Below are positions 25,101-34,300 of a stretch of DNA of 64,000 nucleotides, in pieces (position 1 is the stretch's first letter; every line of letters starts with the position of its first letter). The notes beneath the pieces were generated by a model. That model ran no database searches, was not told the DNA's origin, and saw nothing but the letters and a program-made list of their open reading frames with translations. Position numbers and translations under genes: made by a program. The DNA is from Liolophura sinensis (Eukaryota; Mollusca; Polyplacophora; Chitonida; Chitonidae), in the NCBI RefSeq assembly GCF_032854445.1, contig NC_088297.1:14435335-14499334 (forward strand). Reading direction: 5' to 3'.

Positions 25101-28100
25101 GCGTGTGATTTTGCTTACTTCTTGAATTGCGATATCTTGGTTGTGCAACATCACAAAAATAAAACAATATGGGTTTCGAAACCTGTGAGATACTTTATCG
25201 ATGCTTATACACATGTATCTGGTCAGGTGTCGTCTTTCTCTTAAGAAACCTGAACTTAAAGGAGAAGAAAACTTTAAAAAAAATGACACTATAGGCTGAA
25301 AAGAGCCCATTTTTTTGTATCTGGTAGTGCCTGCTGTATAATTTTGTGATTTTTCCTCGCCATACACGTAAAGTCTGAAAACGGCAAAGCTAGCATTACA
25401 CAAAAATACATGCTATGTAGAGTATTTCTTGTGTATTGAAAAACTTTCTTTTAAAATTAAAGTTTATCTCATACATAGACTCAGCCATACAAGTCCTCCA
25501 TCTTTAACACCCTGTAATTTATGCTGAGGTGTGTTGCCTCTCAGCCAATGAGTCTTCAAAACTGCCAGCTTGTTCGTGCTTGGAACCTACAATCCGGTTT
25601 CCCGATCATCAAGCCGAAAATGAACTGTACTGTTCGGTACCTTCTGGGACGAACAGTTTTACCGGAAATGTATGAACTGCACTTGGGCGGATTCTGACAG
25701 CAGTTTTCCTCCTAACACAGAAGACTTCATGACTAGTTCTTAGGCAAAATGGAATCGCCCATAGCAGATTTTGGTGCTGACTTTATTTATAATTTATCAA
25801 CTCGAGGTACATATTAGAATTTTTTTAATGCATGCACCTGTGAGGAAATGCATACTCTTTTCAATGGTATTTGTTTCCTATTTGAATTTTCTTCTTCTTT
25901 AATGTCATATAAACAAAACTATAGACTGCAGGGTTTTTAATGTAGAATTGGAGAAGGAGGTGAGAGTTCAAAAGTAGGTCGCTGAATTGAAAGTAATTAT
26001 GTCACAATTACTATTGATTTAAATAGTAAGAATAGTAAGGCTACAGGGACAGCAGTAGACTGCTGTCTGCAGCCTGCTACTTGCTCTTTTTGAACGCTCT
26101 TTATAGAGTCAAACTGCCTTACATGCATAAATCTTTATACTGACTGTTCTCATGACTACAAAGATCAACATTTAAGTTAAATTTATCAGGTAATGATTCC
26201 GAAATTTGGGCTTTTTTAGGATAAACTGTAAAATTTGGGGACCTGTAAAGGGTATCAAAATGTCCCTATAGTCCATGCTGAATGTGGATAAAAAAATGAG
26301 CCCCTAAAACAAGAATGTCAGTGAATTATTGGAGATCTCACCTGCTTGGGCCTGCAAACTGGCAGCTGGTAGTAGTGATACGTCTCATGTGGATTGAAAT
26401 ACGGCCCAACCTTATTCACATAGAGGATTACCTAGAAACCAGAGAAACACACATATACATGTATATGTAACAATGCTCAGGCCACACCAATTTCAACGTT
26501 CGTTTTACAGGCTGAATAAACCTTGTTTCAATGTCTGAAAAAAGAATAAATATAAAAATAAAAGGAAGCCAGCATGAGCTGGACCACATTGATGAAAGAC
26601 TCCTGGGTCATTACACTGCGCTAGCACGCTAAACAACTATTACCTTAGAACACTTGCCCATGACCTGCTCCCTTTAAATTAATCTGAAGCAAACCTGTGG
26701 AGCAGAACTACATGAAACTACATCACACCAAAGGATATGCAATGAACAGCATTATGCACATTTAATGCCTATAACTGCGGATTCTTCGGCAGTAGTTTCC
26801 GTAAAATTTTCACGATGCGACGTACAAATATTCCTTGTGTGACTCTGAATCACAAAGGCATAACATGGAATTAAACAATTTTGCTAATATGAAATAAAAA
26901 GCATTCAAATATACTGCATCATTTGTGGCTATGTATGTACATGTACATCTGTCATGGGTGGCTCCGTGATGCCAGGTAAAAGTGGATATATATATGATCC
27001 TAACAACACTTACAATGGCAGTCTTAATAAAGCGCAAATCTTACATTATTTAGGAATACACTTCAGACCACCTCAACCCTTATCATGTAATGGGTTTAGC
27101 ATTGGTACTGTACAGTTTTACAATAGCTGATTATCAGACTGACATGCCTCATGCTAACAATAAGATTAGCCAGAGGTTCTTCTTGTTTAAACGGGATGGA
27201 CAAAGAAAACAGGAGAGAACTTGGCAATGAGACTTTCTAATTTCCAAATCTTGCAAAATCTATTCTTCCACCTTAGTGAACTTCACACTATCTTCAAATG
27301 TGCTATCAACATTAATTTGGCCCTTATTGTGATAACATCTGGCTGGAAGGCACAGCTTATATTTACACCTTACATGTACCTCAGGTTTGATGCTAAGATT
27401 TACTATCCAAATTGTTATCAATCTACCATTTAGTATTACAAGAACAGCAATTATTTTAATCCTTAAAGAACTACTTTAGTGTCAAGACTTGTAAGTTCCA
27501 AAACTAAAAAGCAAGGTCAAATGACAAGGATGTTGCTTAGACAACACACAAAAAATGCCTTCAAGATTAAAGAGCTAGAGTAAATGTGACGTCATCTTGC
27601 TCTCGATAATGGAGACATGCTGAACCTGTGACAAGACGAAGTTTCTCTAAACTTTTACTGGGTGGAAAAAAATATTTAATGCAGGTTTAAGATACTTTGA
27701 ATGGTATTCTTTCAGTGGACTTAAACATTAGTCAGCCGTTGTCTTTCACTTTAAATTGTAAAAAAAAAAATGCACTGTATTGAAGCTGCTGTTGTTAGTT
27801 TGGGAGGATAAGACAGAAACAAAGTTTTCTGTTATTTCTAATTTTGCCTGGTGTGACATCAAGCAAGAATATTTGACGTAACCCATCAATGACATTTAGC
27901 TACAAATGATGTACTTTCAAACACCCTTGACATCATTCAAGCCTAACGTCCTTACTCAACATTATACCTGCGACATTCATCATCACAAAAGGAATATTAT
28001 CCCGTATCAGACAAAACACTCGGCTTTTCATTGAACAATGGTCATGTGGGGTACAGACATATTCTCCAATCCTGCAGACGACGTCAAATAAATATCTTGT

Positions 28101-30550
28101 GAGTATGTTATCTCCCTTTGTTGGGTTATGTTATGGTCACATTGCTGCAGCGATTCACCGATACATCAGTCTCCTACACTGAATTGATGGGTCTTTGCAG
28201 GGTAAATCGCCACCTAAGCCCAATATGCGGATTACTGACACCATATATTGGTGTATCCTATGTAACTCATGTTATCATGTCACAGCAAGAAAATTTTAAG
28301 AAAAATGCTGAGGATTTTGTTTTTGAGGACCTTACACCTATCAGGGTTAAACAGCATTATTCAGCCTAATTTTTTTAAGCCATGGTACTAATTCTAGCTC
28401 CATTCCATAGTCTACCACTCGTATCAGTTCAATATTTTCACCTGGCCTCTCGAGACTGAAGTCACACTTTAACACATTTCACATGAAAGCACTGGTTGAA
28501 CTATTTCAATGAGTATTTGACCAAAATTCCATGGAACTGTGGAAAGGCTGTGGAAATAATAAATAACATATCCCAGGGTTTTGACTTTGAGGTGTGATAT
28601 CACATTCCTATTCCTGACTTGTAAACAAGGCAAGCTTTTAAAACATGCCTGACATGGTGAAACTCAAATAAATTGATGAAGTTAGATGTTTACATTCCAT
28701 TTCTGGTATTTAGCGACCGCAGGTGTGTGAAAAGCTGATGTCTAACAAAAAACAAACTCAAAAGCCAGATGACCATAAAAAATTTAAGTAACACTATCAG
28801 CCTCACAGCTGAAGCATCTTTCTTCAGCTTAGTATGTTACAAGCAATAGATATCGTTCCTGCCTAAATTCTAAGGATTAAGGCAACAGAACCATACATTC
28901 AAAGCAATGACACTATATGTGGCAGAGTGTAGTTAAAGCTATGAATTCTGCCTGTATATATTTATTCTTTCTTTTGACATGTTCAGGAAAATCCAGCATT
29001 CCCAGCAATTCACAGGTGTTTTTCCACCCCTTACGTTCTGTAGTGATTATGATCTCTGATCATGAGGGTAAACACACAAATGTAGAAAGTCTATGGCTGC
29101 ACACAGCGTATACAGATTTACAGGTAGGTAAACATTTCTGGGTGCACAAATGCACCCATGTATTATTAATTTTCATCCCTCACTCTTGGACACCTGGGAG
29201 AATTTACCATGTGGATGACTGCCAAAGTTGTCTCCCTTACTACAAGAATATCTTTGACTCGACCATTTCAGCACTGCCTTTTCTGCCATTTCATTTAATG
29301 ATAATTTCACACACAGTACAAACGAAGGTTATTCAAAGACTTCTATGTCTCTTACAAGAACAGATTTCTAACCCAATGATTTATCACATTGAGAAGGATT
29401 CAGTGTAATATTTTCAAATTATGATATTCCCTGTGTTATTGATTTTATAATAAACATAATAGATTTACTTAAAACTTAATAATAAAATATGGGTGTCACA
29501 ATTAATCAGAGCTCTAGCTGCAGTTTAAAGGAAGGAGCTAATTTTGCACTCTTTGATGGAATGATTGATTGGTGTTTAACACTGTGGTGAGTGGGTGCGT
29601 GCAAGCTTAGGCTTTAACGTCGTACTTAACAATTTTTTTAATGTGATATGATGGCGTCCATAGAGTGCAAGTAATGTGCCCCCTTGCTGCAGGAAGGATT
29701 TCCACCACTCTTTTATCCATAGCTGCTTAACCAAGATGACTTATTGAAGGTAAGTAAGTCGCACCACCAGAGCGTATTATACTGATACGGGTCAACCAGT
29801 CATTGCACTTTCCCTTAATGCTGAATGCCATGTGAGAAAGTTACGACGTTCTCTTCTTAAGGTCTTTGGTGTGACCCGACCCATGACTGACCCTGAATCA
29901 CAAAGAAGATGGAGAAATGATGAAAACGGGGAAAAGGAATTTGTTGGTGTCGGTAAGTTCGTGTTTACACTAGGGGTATTCAGTAAACCTTTAGGATGGC
30001 TGTATGGCTTATTTTTTGAAGATATTTTCTGATACATGTTCTCCATCAATAGATCGACATTTTACAATCCGTAACACATTGTAATTCTCGCGGCGCCCAC
30101 GCGCCACTCGCACAAGCGAGAGGTACATTATTGCAAGTAAATACCAGTATGTCAGGAAATATTTGTTGCATGGCTCGTAATGGTTTTCTGGTACCACTTG
30201 TGCGTGACTAGCATCGGTTGAACTGTGTTTCCAGAAAATAAACAAAAAAATTTCACTAACTTGTCGGATAGGAACTTAACTGAAAACCTGAAAGCACTTA
30301 AGCATGTCCAATGTCGCTAAGGTCTGCTATGACAAGTATGATCACAACAACAACAACAAGGTATAGTTACTTAGTAGGTAGGGTGAGAATCAAACGTTTA
30401 CTCAAGTAACGATCTCGGATCCAAATATAATATATTTTAGAAACAAGTGTAAAACTTTACCTGGGCGTTGTCTTTGTACTTCATGGAGGCTACATTTGTT
30501 TTTGACAAGACAACTGCCAACACGACAGCGACCGCCACCGACGCCGCCAT
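10112..30550 (-). CDS. TM9SF1: Transmembrane 9 superfamily member 1 (TM9SF1), complete, 15 coding exons
   Basis: Coding exons in transcript order: 30550-30461, 26431-26342, 23437-23356, 22685-22581, 22113-21995, 21424-21315, 19607-19544, 18263-18192, 17602-17455, 16273-16148, 15384-15292, 13573-13463, 12386-12224, 11799-11608, 10313-10112. All introns are GT-AG and phases join, giving 588 residues (human protein about 606). A hydrophobic signal peptide covers residues 1-22. The lumenal N-terminal domain follows, with [23 protein letters not shown] and [15 protein letters not shown]. The first membrane span is in exon 8 ([16 protein letters not shown]) and the other eight lie in exons 10-15. 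[14 protein letters not shown] lies in the cytosolic loop, and the C-terminus is [13 protein letters not shown]. Nonaspanins are endosomal/Golgi membrane proteins. The terminal KMD fits their KXD/E COPI-binding retention motif. The start ATG has a good context (AAAATGGCG). TM9SF1 rather than TM9SF2/3/4 fits [20 protein letters not shown]. Confidence 0.97.
10863..11425. repeat. MITE-like element with long inverted repeats (copy 1)
   Basis: An inner pair of inverted repeats of about 50 bp (GTATGGTGGGTATTTGGGAC near 10958 and its reverse near 11275) encloses ~270 bp of AT-rich sequence without a coding frame. The flanks to about 10863 and 11425 form weaker outer inverted repeats. A copy of nearly the same sequence lies at 42232-42820 in the same orientation, so this is an interspersed non-autonomous element. 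It sits in the TM9SF1 intron between exons 14 and 15. Confidence 0.8.
11843..11990. repeat. SINE-like family C copy
   Basis: TTGATCTGATACTCTAATG, TTTTTCACTTATACAGTAGC and GGAGGAAAGCGTAGTACCC match the family C pattern in this window (reverse tail, then the body GGCTAGTGTTATG, GGAGGAAACC, TAACTTTCCCATG). Intronic. Confidence 0.55.
12618..12856 (-). repeat. SINE family A, near full length
   Basis: Tail, body and tRNA-like head are all present in reverse: TTGTTTTACGCCATACTTAA, GTGGGAGGAAACC, AGGTTGCTGGCAGACC, GGAGAGGAAGCCAGCATG and GAGAGGTTCCTTGGTC. It lies in an intron of TM9SF1 in the same orientation as the gene. Short open frames on both strands here are repeat-derived. Confidence 0.85.
13050..13160 (+). 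repeat. Interspersed repeat D (copy 1)
   Basis: TTTTCCTGATTGTGAGAG, TTCTATTGA, AGGTGTTTTGACGTTTGCTT and ATCCTACAG recur in the same order at 63520-63605. Its nature is unknown. Confidence 0.6.
13660..14530. repeat. Family C SINE-like block with internal tandem units, split by a family B SINE
   Basis: At least three family C segments lie in a row: GAATTTTTCACTTATTCC, GGTTAGTGTTATTGG, CTAATTACTGACTAACTTTC and similar. The first contains a ~20-bp tandem unit (AGGAAACCAAAGTAACCAG) about three times, and a later one contains GTGCCTGGAGGAAACCAGA twice. The middle segment is interrupted by the family B SINE at 13919-14286 and continues afterwards. Confidence 0.65.
13919..14286 (-). repeat. SINE family B, near full length, with target-site duplication
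   Basis: On the minus strand the element starts with a tRNA-like head near 14286 (A-box-like TGGCACAGTTGGTAGAGCG; B-box-like GGGTCAATCCTAAG), runs through the body and ends in the tail TTAAACCTCAAGCAC plus (ACTC)n, here (GAGT)n at 13919-13957. It is flanked by a probable duplication, CAAAGTGCCCAGAG at 13906-13919 and CAAAATGCCCAGAT at 14287-14300. Confidence 0.85.
16387..16458. repeat. 18-bp tandem repeat
   Basis: GGAGGAAACCAGTGGAGT is repeated about four times with changes. It resembles the GGAGGAAACC core of the family C SINEs, so it probably arose by expansion inside such a copy. Confidence 0.6.
16840..16987 (-). repeat. SINE family A, 3' part
   Basis: The reversed tail TATTTATTTATCTGATTG and TTTTACGCCATACTCAAG are followed by GCGGCCAGCATTATGG and CCGCAGGTTGCTGGCAGACC. 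The head is missing. It lies in the intron between TM9SF1 exons 9 and 10. Confidence 0.8.
17912..18072 (-). repeat. SINE family A copy with an internal deletion
   Basis: The reversed tail is followed by CTTATACGACGGTGGTCAGC, CATCCGCAGGTTGCTG and GGAAGCCAGCAAGAGCTGGA. Part of the body between the GGAGGAAACC block and the head is shortened. Confidence 0.75.
18395..18690 (+). repeat. SINE family A with an internal inverted duplication
   Basis: The head (GGTCGCTGTGAGTTCAAGTC), body and tail (GTAAGTGAAATATTC, ACACCAATCAAAGAAATAAA) are present. Between about 18450 and 18535 the head segment is repeated in reverse (GAGTTCAAGTCCAGC, then GCTGGACTTGAACTC), so the element can fold into a hairpin. A T-run follows at 18740-18761. 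Confidence 0.8.
19738..20866. repeat. 51-bp minisatellite, about 22 copies
   Basis: The unit contains TACTGAGATTCTGTCATTTA and GTTAACCTTTCAACACA and recurs every 51 bases with few changes (one copy has an extra T at ~20715). It lies within the intron between TM9SF1 exons 6 and 7. As 51 is a multiple of three, one forward frame stays open for 144 codons as a 17-residue repeat. There is no sign that it is translated. Confidence 0.97.
21775..21966. repeat. 38-bp tandem repeat, about five copies
   Basis: The unit ACTAACAAACCTGAGGGCAT followed by CAGTTCACATGCTAGATT repeats with single-base changes, ending 28 bases before TM9SF1 exon 5 (on its intron side). Confidence 0.9.
22360..22500. repeat. 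SINE-like family C copy
   Basis: TTGATCTGATAGTTGTTTAA, TGCCGTAAGAATTTTTCAC, CTGTTAGTTTTATGGG and AAACCACCAGCC follow the family C order. Intronic, just downstream of TM9SF1 exon 4. Confidence 0.6.
23572..23727 (+). repeat. SINE family A, 3' part
   Basis: TGGGAAGGTCTGTCAAGCAA, TCCCACCATAATGCTGGCC, CGTATAAGTGAAATATTCC and ACGGCGTAAAACACCAATCA are followed by AAATAAATAAAT. The tRNA-like head is lost. It is antisense to TM9SF1. Confidence 0.85.
23909..24626. other. Block bounded by inverted CAAACTGCAT / ATGCAGTTT sequences
   Basis: The block opens with CAAACTGCAT, a short tandem of GCATAAAGAT units and ATGCAGTTTG, and ends with AAATGCAGTTTA. Inside, TTGTGACGTCAGGGCT near 24058 and the reversed ATGACGTCACATGGCCAGGG near 24521 form a looser inverted pair. 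The base composition is more balanced than its surroundings. It may be a non-autonomous element. No coding frame is recognised. Confidence 0.35.
25399..25502 (-). pseudogene. Decayed partial duplicate of TM9SF1 exon 3 and its donor site
   Basis: The plus strand here matches 23316-23400 almost base for base: ACAAAAATACATG, AGAGTATTTCTTGTGTA, TTGAAAAACTT, TTATCTCATACATAGACTC and GCCATAC. The source covers the last ~45 bases of TM9SF1 exon 3 plus the start of the next intron. The copy has a 4-base insertion that shifts the frame. The donor GTAAGT has become GAAAGT, so it cannot be spliced as an exon end. It lies in the intron just upstream of exon 3. Confidence 0.8.
25925..26105 (+). repeat. Interspersed repeat E (copy 1)
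   Basis: AGAATTGGAGAAGGAGGTGA, GAGTTCAAAAGTAGG, GCTGAATTGAAAGTAATTAT and ATTTAAATAGTAAGAATA recur at 49895-50075 in the same order and orientation. No coding frame is conserved between the two copies. Confidence 0.8.
26568..26642 (-). repeat. SINE family A, tRNA-like head only
   Basis: GGAAGCCAGCATGAGCTGGA, GACTCCTGGGTCATTACAC and GCTAGCACGCTAA are the reverse of the family A head. Confidence 0.65.
26650..29580. other. TM9SF1 intron 1, unique sequence without a recognised feature
   Basis: Only AT-rich unique sequence is visible. A 163-codon forward frame at 28917-29408 is antisense to the gene, and no known domain can be recognised in it. Confidence 0.4.
29586..29900 (-). repeat. SINE family B, diverged
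   Basis: A decayed GAGTGGGTGCGTG tail, TTTAACGTCGTACTTAACAA, CCACCACTCTTTTATCC, GATACGGGTCAACCAGTCAT and GACCCGACCCATGACTGACC follow the family B order. Intron 1 of TM9SF1. Confidence 0.75.
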
Positions 30551-31322
30551 TTTGTCAAATTTGTAACAAAACTTTCACCGAAGACTTGAATCTAATTTTT
30601 AAAATGCTTTTGTAGGTTTATAGAATTTTAGCGACCATCATTTAGATAGGTCAATACAATCACAAAAAATATTTATTTATTGAGAAATCTCGCGCATCTT
30701 GCGAGAAATGCTAATCTTGTAGGGACTATTTTTTGCAATGAATGAAATCGGATATCTGTCCTCTTGAGCGTTGAACAATTTCCCAAAGGCCGTTTTGTTT
30801 AATTATCGTTTGCCCAAGAAACAGGTGACACTTAGGAATACAAATCATTAAGTCATGGTAAAGTGTTTTATTGTAAACTGCGAAGGTTTGTTCTGATTTT
30901 TGGCGGAACTATTTTCTGCAGCTTGATCTATTATTGTTGTGTGAGTCGGCGCGCTAATCCTCTTAGCAGAGATGAGGCTTTAGGGAGCTAAACCGTGGAT
31001 TTGCGGGTGAAGATGGAAAATGTTACAGTGCCACGGTAAAGATGTACCAAAGACGAAATAATGTGAACATCTAGTGACGTCAGTTATGTATGCTACTCCA
31101 GTTTTGTAACTTTTGGGATTATTGAATTTAGGTGAGCGATAATCCGCACCAAAACAGACGGTGCTGTCACTTGCCCTCACGCGCGAGGCATCTTGTGTGT
31201 GGAGATTTCTTTGTGGCAAGTCTCGCCTGCTTGCATGATAGCTAAGTGCACCTAGCCCTCCAATGTAGGCTACCGGCTTGGGCACAGCGCTATTTTTGTC
31301 CACATCTGTTTTCGTTCAAAAA
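30551..31322. promoter_or_regulatory. Divergent intergenic region, probable shared promoter
   Basis: These 772 bp separate the TM9SF1 start codon (minus) from the start codon of the next gene (plus), so both promoters and 5' UTRs must lie here or overlap the flanks, unless upstream non-coding exons exist. The interrupted palindrome TCTCGC-7 nt-GCGAGA at 30688-30706 resembles the TCTCGCGAGA motif known from bidirectional housekeeping promoters. Several CpGs cluster at 31170-31235. No TATA box placed to decide a start was identified. Confidence 0.6.
30688..30706. promoter_or_regulatory. Interrupted palindrome TCTCGC(7)GCGAGA
   Basis: Both half-sites are exact and extend weakly (AAATCTCGC / GCGAGAAAT). 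It lies 138 bp upstream of the TM9SF1 start codon and 617 bp upstream of the opposite gene's. Confidence 0.45.
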
Positions 31323-34300
31323 ATGGACTTTCAGGCGGCAATGGAAACTTTCGCCGAAGCATGGGTTGCTGCAAACACGCCGACTGCCGTCAACTCGGAC
31401 CCCGCTAGTCAGGTGAGTCGCGATTTCTGGGCCCTGAGTAGGCTTACGACTTCGATTTTTACTTAAACTTTTGAATATTGTTTATACTGTTTTCATTTTC
31501 TGTCCAAGACAGATATGTGTTTTATTAAAATACAAATCATATTAAACAGTTTATCAGAAAAAAAGTTAAATTGGTTGACGTGTGTGTTATCAAACCCTGT
31601 GTCTTGGGTTGGGGTTGTGGTGGAGGGGGTAAGGTGGGTGTGTGTGCGGGGGGAGGGGGGAGGTGATGCTGAAGTAATTATGTGCAGACAGTGATTTGTG
31701 TTGATGTTAATTTTGATGGTGATTTAAATGTATTCAAACTTTATACACTCATTAATGGTATACCTCTTGAGATACCATGGACAGGCCTACCATTTATTTT
31801 ATTTTGTGTGTGTGATTTATCCAACAACACTGACAATTTCTAAGAATGGTGGTACACAAAGTTTCAATTTCAGTAATTTGATCGACAACACTGTAATTCC
31901 AAACTTGTATAGATAGAAAAGGTGTTGTTGTCAGATGTTATTCACAAATGCAATATTTGGAATGTGTCCGACCAAAATGCTGCCACACAACAATGGCAAA
32001 ACAGTTAAAGTACCTGGTTCACAACAAGGACATAAATTCAATCTCAAGTCTAGTCCTAGTATAGTGCATAAAGCTTAGTGGCGGCATATAATAACCGGGA
32101 TGTGGCATCATGTGTGGTGTCTTCAGCATGGTTTCCAGTTGGACATCAGTGTGAATTAAATAGATGTATTCATTATTAAGTAATTATATAGATTTGAAAA
32201 TGTCTGCATTTCTTTCACTGGTAAAAGTGTTATTTCACTCAGTTGGATATCACTTGAACTTTCTTTTATTACATTTTGAAATTTTATACCCATACCCCCT
32301 GACATCAAAAACAGAAACATTTTGTTCTGTTATCATTCAAGCTGATCTTAGCAGGATGACGTCATAAGACAGGTTTAGTGAACTTAAAACGTTCCTATGT
32401 CACACAAAAGGACATGTCATATATGATGCTACCTTATATCATGTTGTCAAAATAAAAATAATTAGAATAATGATATCTCTTTTTTTCAGTGTGTCTGCTA
32501 AATTGTCTTTGCCAATACTTCCTCTGAAATAAATAACGATCCCAGTCAAACCTCCTATAAAGGGAGACAATCCACTTGATATTTTCCCATCTAATGATTG
32601 TATTCTTGTGTTCTGAATGTACTGCATCTTGGTACAAACATAGACAACAACATGCTGCGTACTGTACATCTTTAGTTAAGTGCTCTCAGGACCTCTGTGG
32701 CAGAGCCAGTTAGCAAGCTAGCACAGCACCATGACTCAAGAGCCTCCCATCAACGCAGTCGCTGTGAGTTCAAGTCGAGCTTATGCTAGCTTCCTGTCCG
32801 GCTATATGTGGGAAGGTCTTCCAGCAACCTGCGGATGATTGTGGGTTGCGTTCGGGCTCTGCCTGATATCCTTACACCATAATGCTGGCCGGCTTCGTAT
32901 CAGTGAAATATTCTTGAGTACAGTGTGAAACATCAAAAAAATCAATTGATCAATCAAGTGCTTAGCTGTACTCCCTGTTAGTGGATTTTTTTAGTTTGGT
33001 TATAAGTTGTTGGTTCTACAAATGTTTGAATGTCTTTCCCTTTCAATTCAGTTCAGTTCATTTTAAATCTTTATTACATGACCAAAGATTATACCAAGTA
33101 CTTTACAACAGAAAGGTATTTACGGTGACTAAGATGTATTTATATGTAAAAAAAACATGTTAGTCTTTTAATTTCTCAGAAGAACACAAAGGTGTTAAAA
33201 TGATACTTTTGATGACAGTTTTTCTGATAAGAAATTAATCAAAATTCAAGTTAATAAGGTGGACCCCTATTAGATGGATGAATCAAGAAAAGTATGTCAC
33301 TTGAAATTTTATACATAGGTTACATGTACATGTATGTATGCATTTTTTTGTGCTAAAGTAGATGCCTATAAAATTTAAGATGACTAATTTCAGTCAAATT
33401 TTTGTCGCTTCTGTGGCAACATGATATATTGATATTGTGAACTGGAAAAGGCCGTGACCAATTGTACATTTGTAAGTCACACTGATTTGGAAGGAATTTA
33501 CAAGTTTAGTGGATTGTTAAGCCTTAGAAGTAAGCAGAGGTAGTTTGTAAGGGCTTTCAGATGCTGGTGGAGTCCAGTTTTATTTAATTTTTTGCCCAAT
33601 CTTAGGGTTGCAGTCGCCTCCCATAGTACACAGATAACCAATGATCGGTAGCAATTTGCATATCAAAGACCAAGGAAATCTTTAACCTCATAGCTCAACG
33701 TTTTGCTCAGCTATTCACAGGGCTGCAAAGACCTCTGTGGTAAAGTTGTGCACTAACTCCTAACAGTGTTTTTTACCACCACAATGATTTACAACTCCAT
33801 AGCATATGAAGTCACTGCTCTGCAATCCTTACTCATATGATAACCAGTGATACATGTAGTTATGACAGTATGATAAGTTTGGTCTTTTCTTGTTGATTTC
33901 ATGGCATGATCTTAGCACTACATAATTAGCGAATGATATCTGTTTATAACAGTGTGAATCATGAGACATTTTTTTGGTTTAGAGGTCAATCACGAAATTT
34001 GAACATTATTTTTAAAAACTGCTCAATCAGGCGAGCTACTCGTATTCTCTGAATGCCTTGTTTAAAATAGGGGCCTGGTCATCTTTCTCAGATTGTGTGG
34101 TTTTCTTGTCAAGTACCAAGAATGAGAGAAGATGTGAGCTAGATAGAAGACCTGTCATCAGAGAGAAGGTGCTCAAATTTGGTGTATTAAACTTTATGAA
34201 TATTGCTCTAAAAGTGGTGGGGCCCACTGCGGTGGCCCAATGGTTAGAGCATCCGTCTCGAAGTAGGGAGACCTAGGGATTAAAAATGGGTCAGATCATA

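Noticed and set aside
24978..25403. 141-codon minus-strand frame upstream of TM9SF1 exon 3
   Set aside because: It is intronic, has no homology that I recognise, and does not join the TM9SF1 exons in phase.
28917..29408. 163-codon forward open frame in TM9SF1 intron 1
   Set aside because: It is antisense to a gene, has no recognisable domain, AT-rich composition like the intron, and no promoter or splice context. Frames of this length can arise by chance in 64 kb.
34212..34285. tRNA gene on the plus strand
   Set aside because: The A box is good but the T-arm part (GGGATTAAAAATGGG) is degenerate and a SINE body and tail follow.
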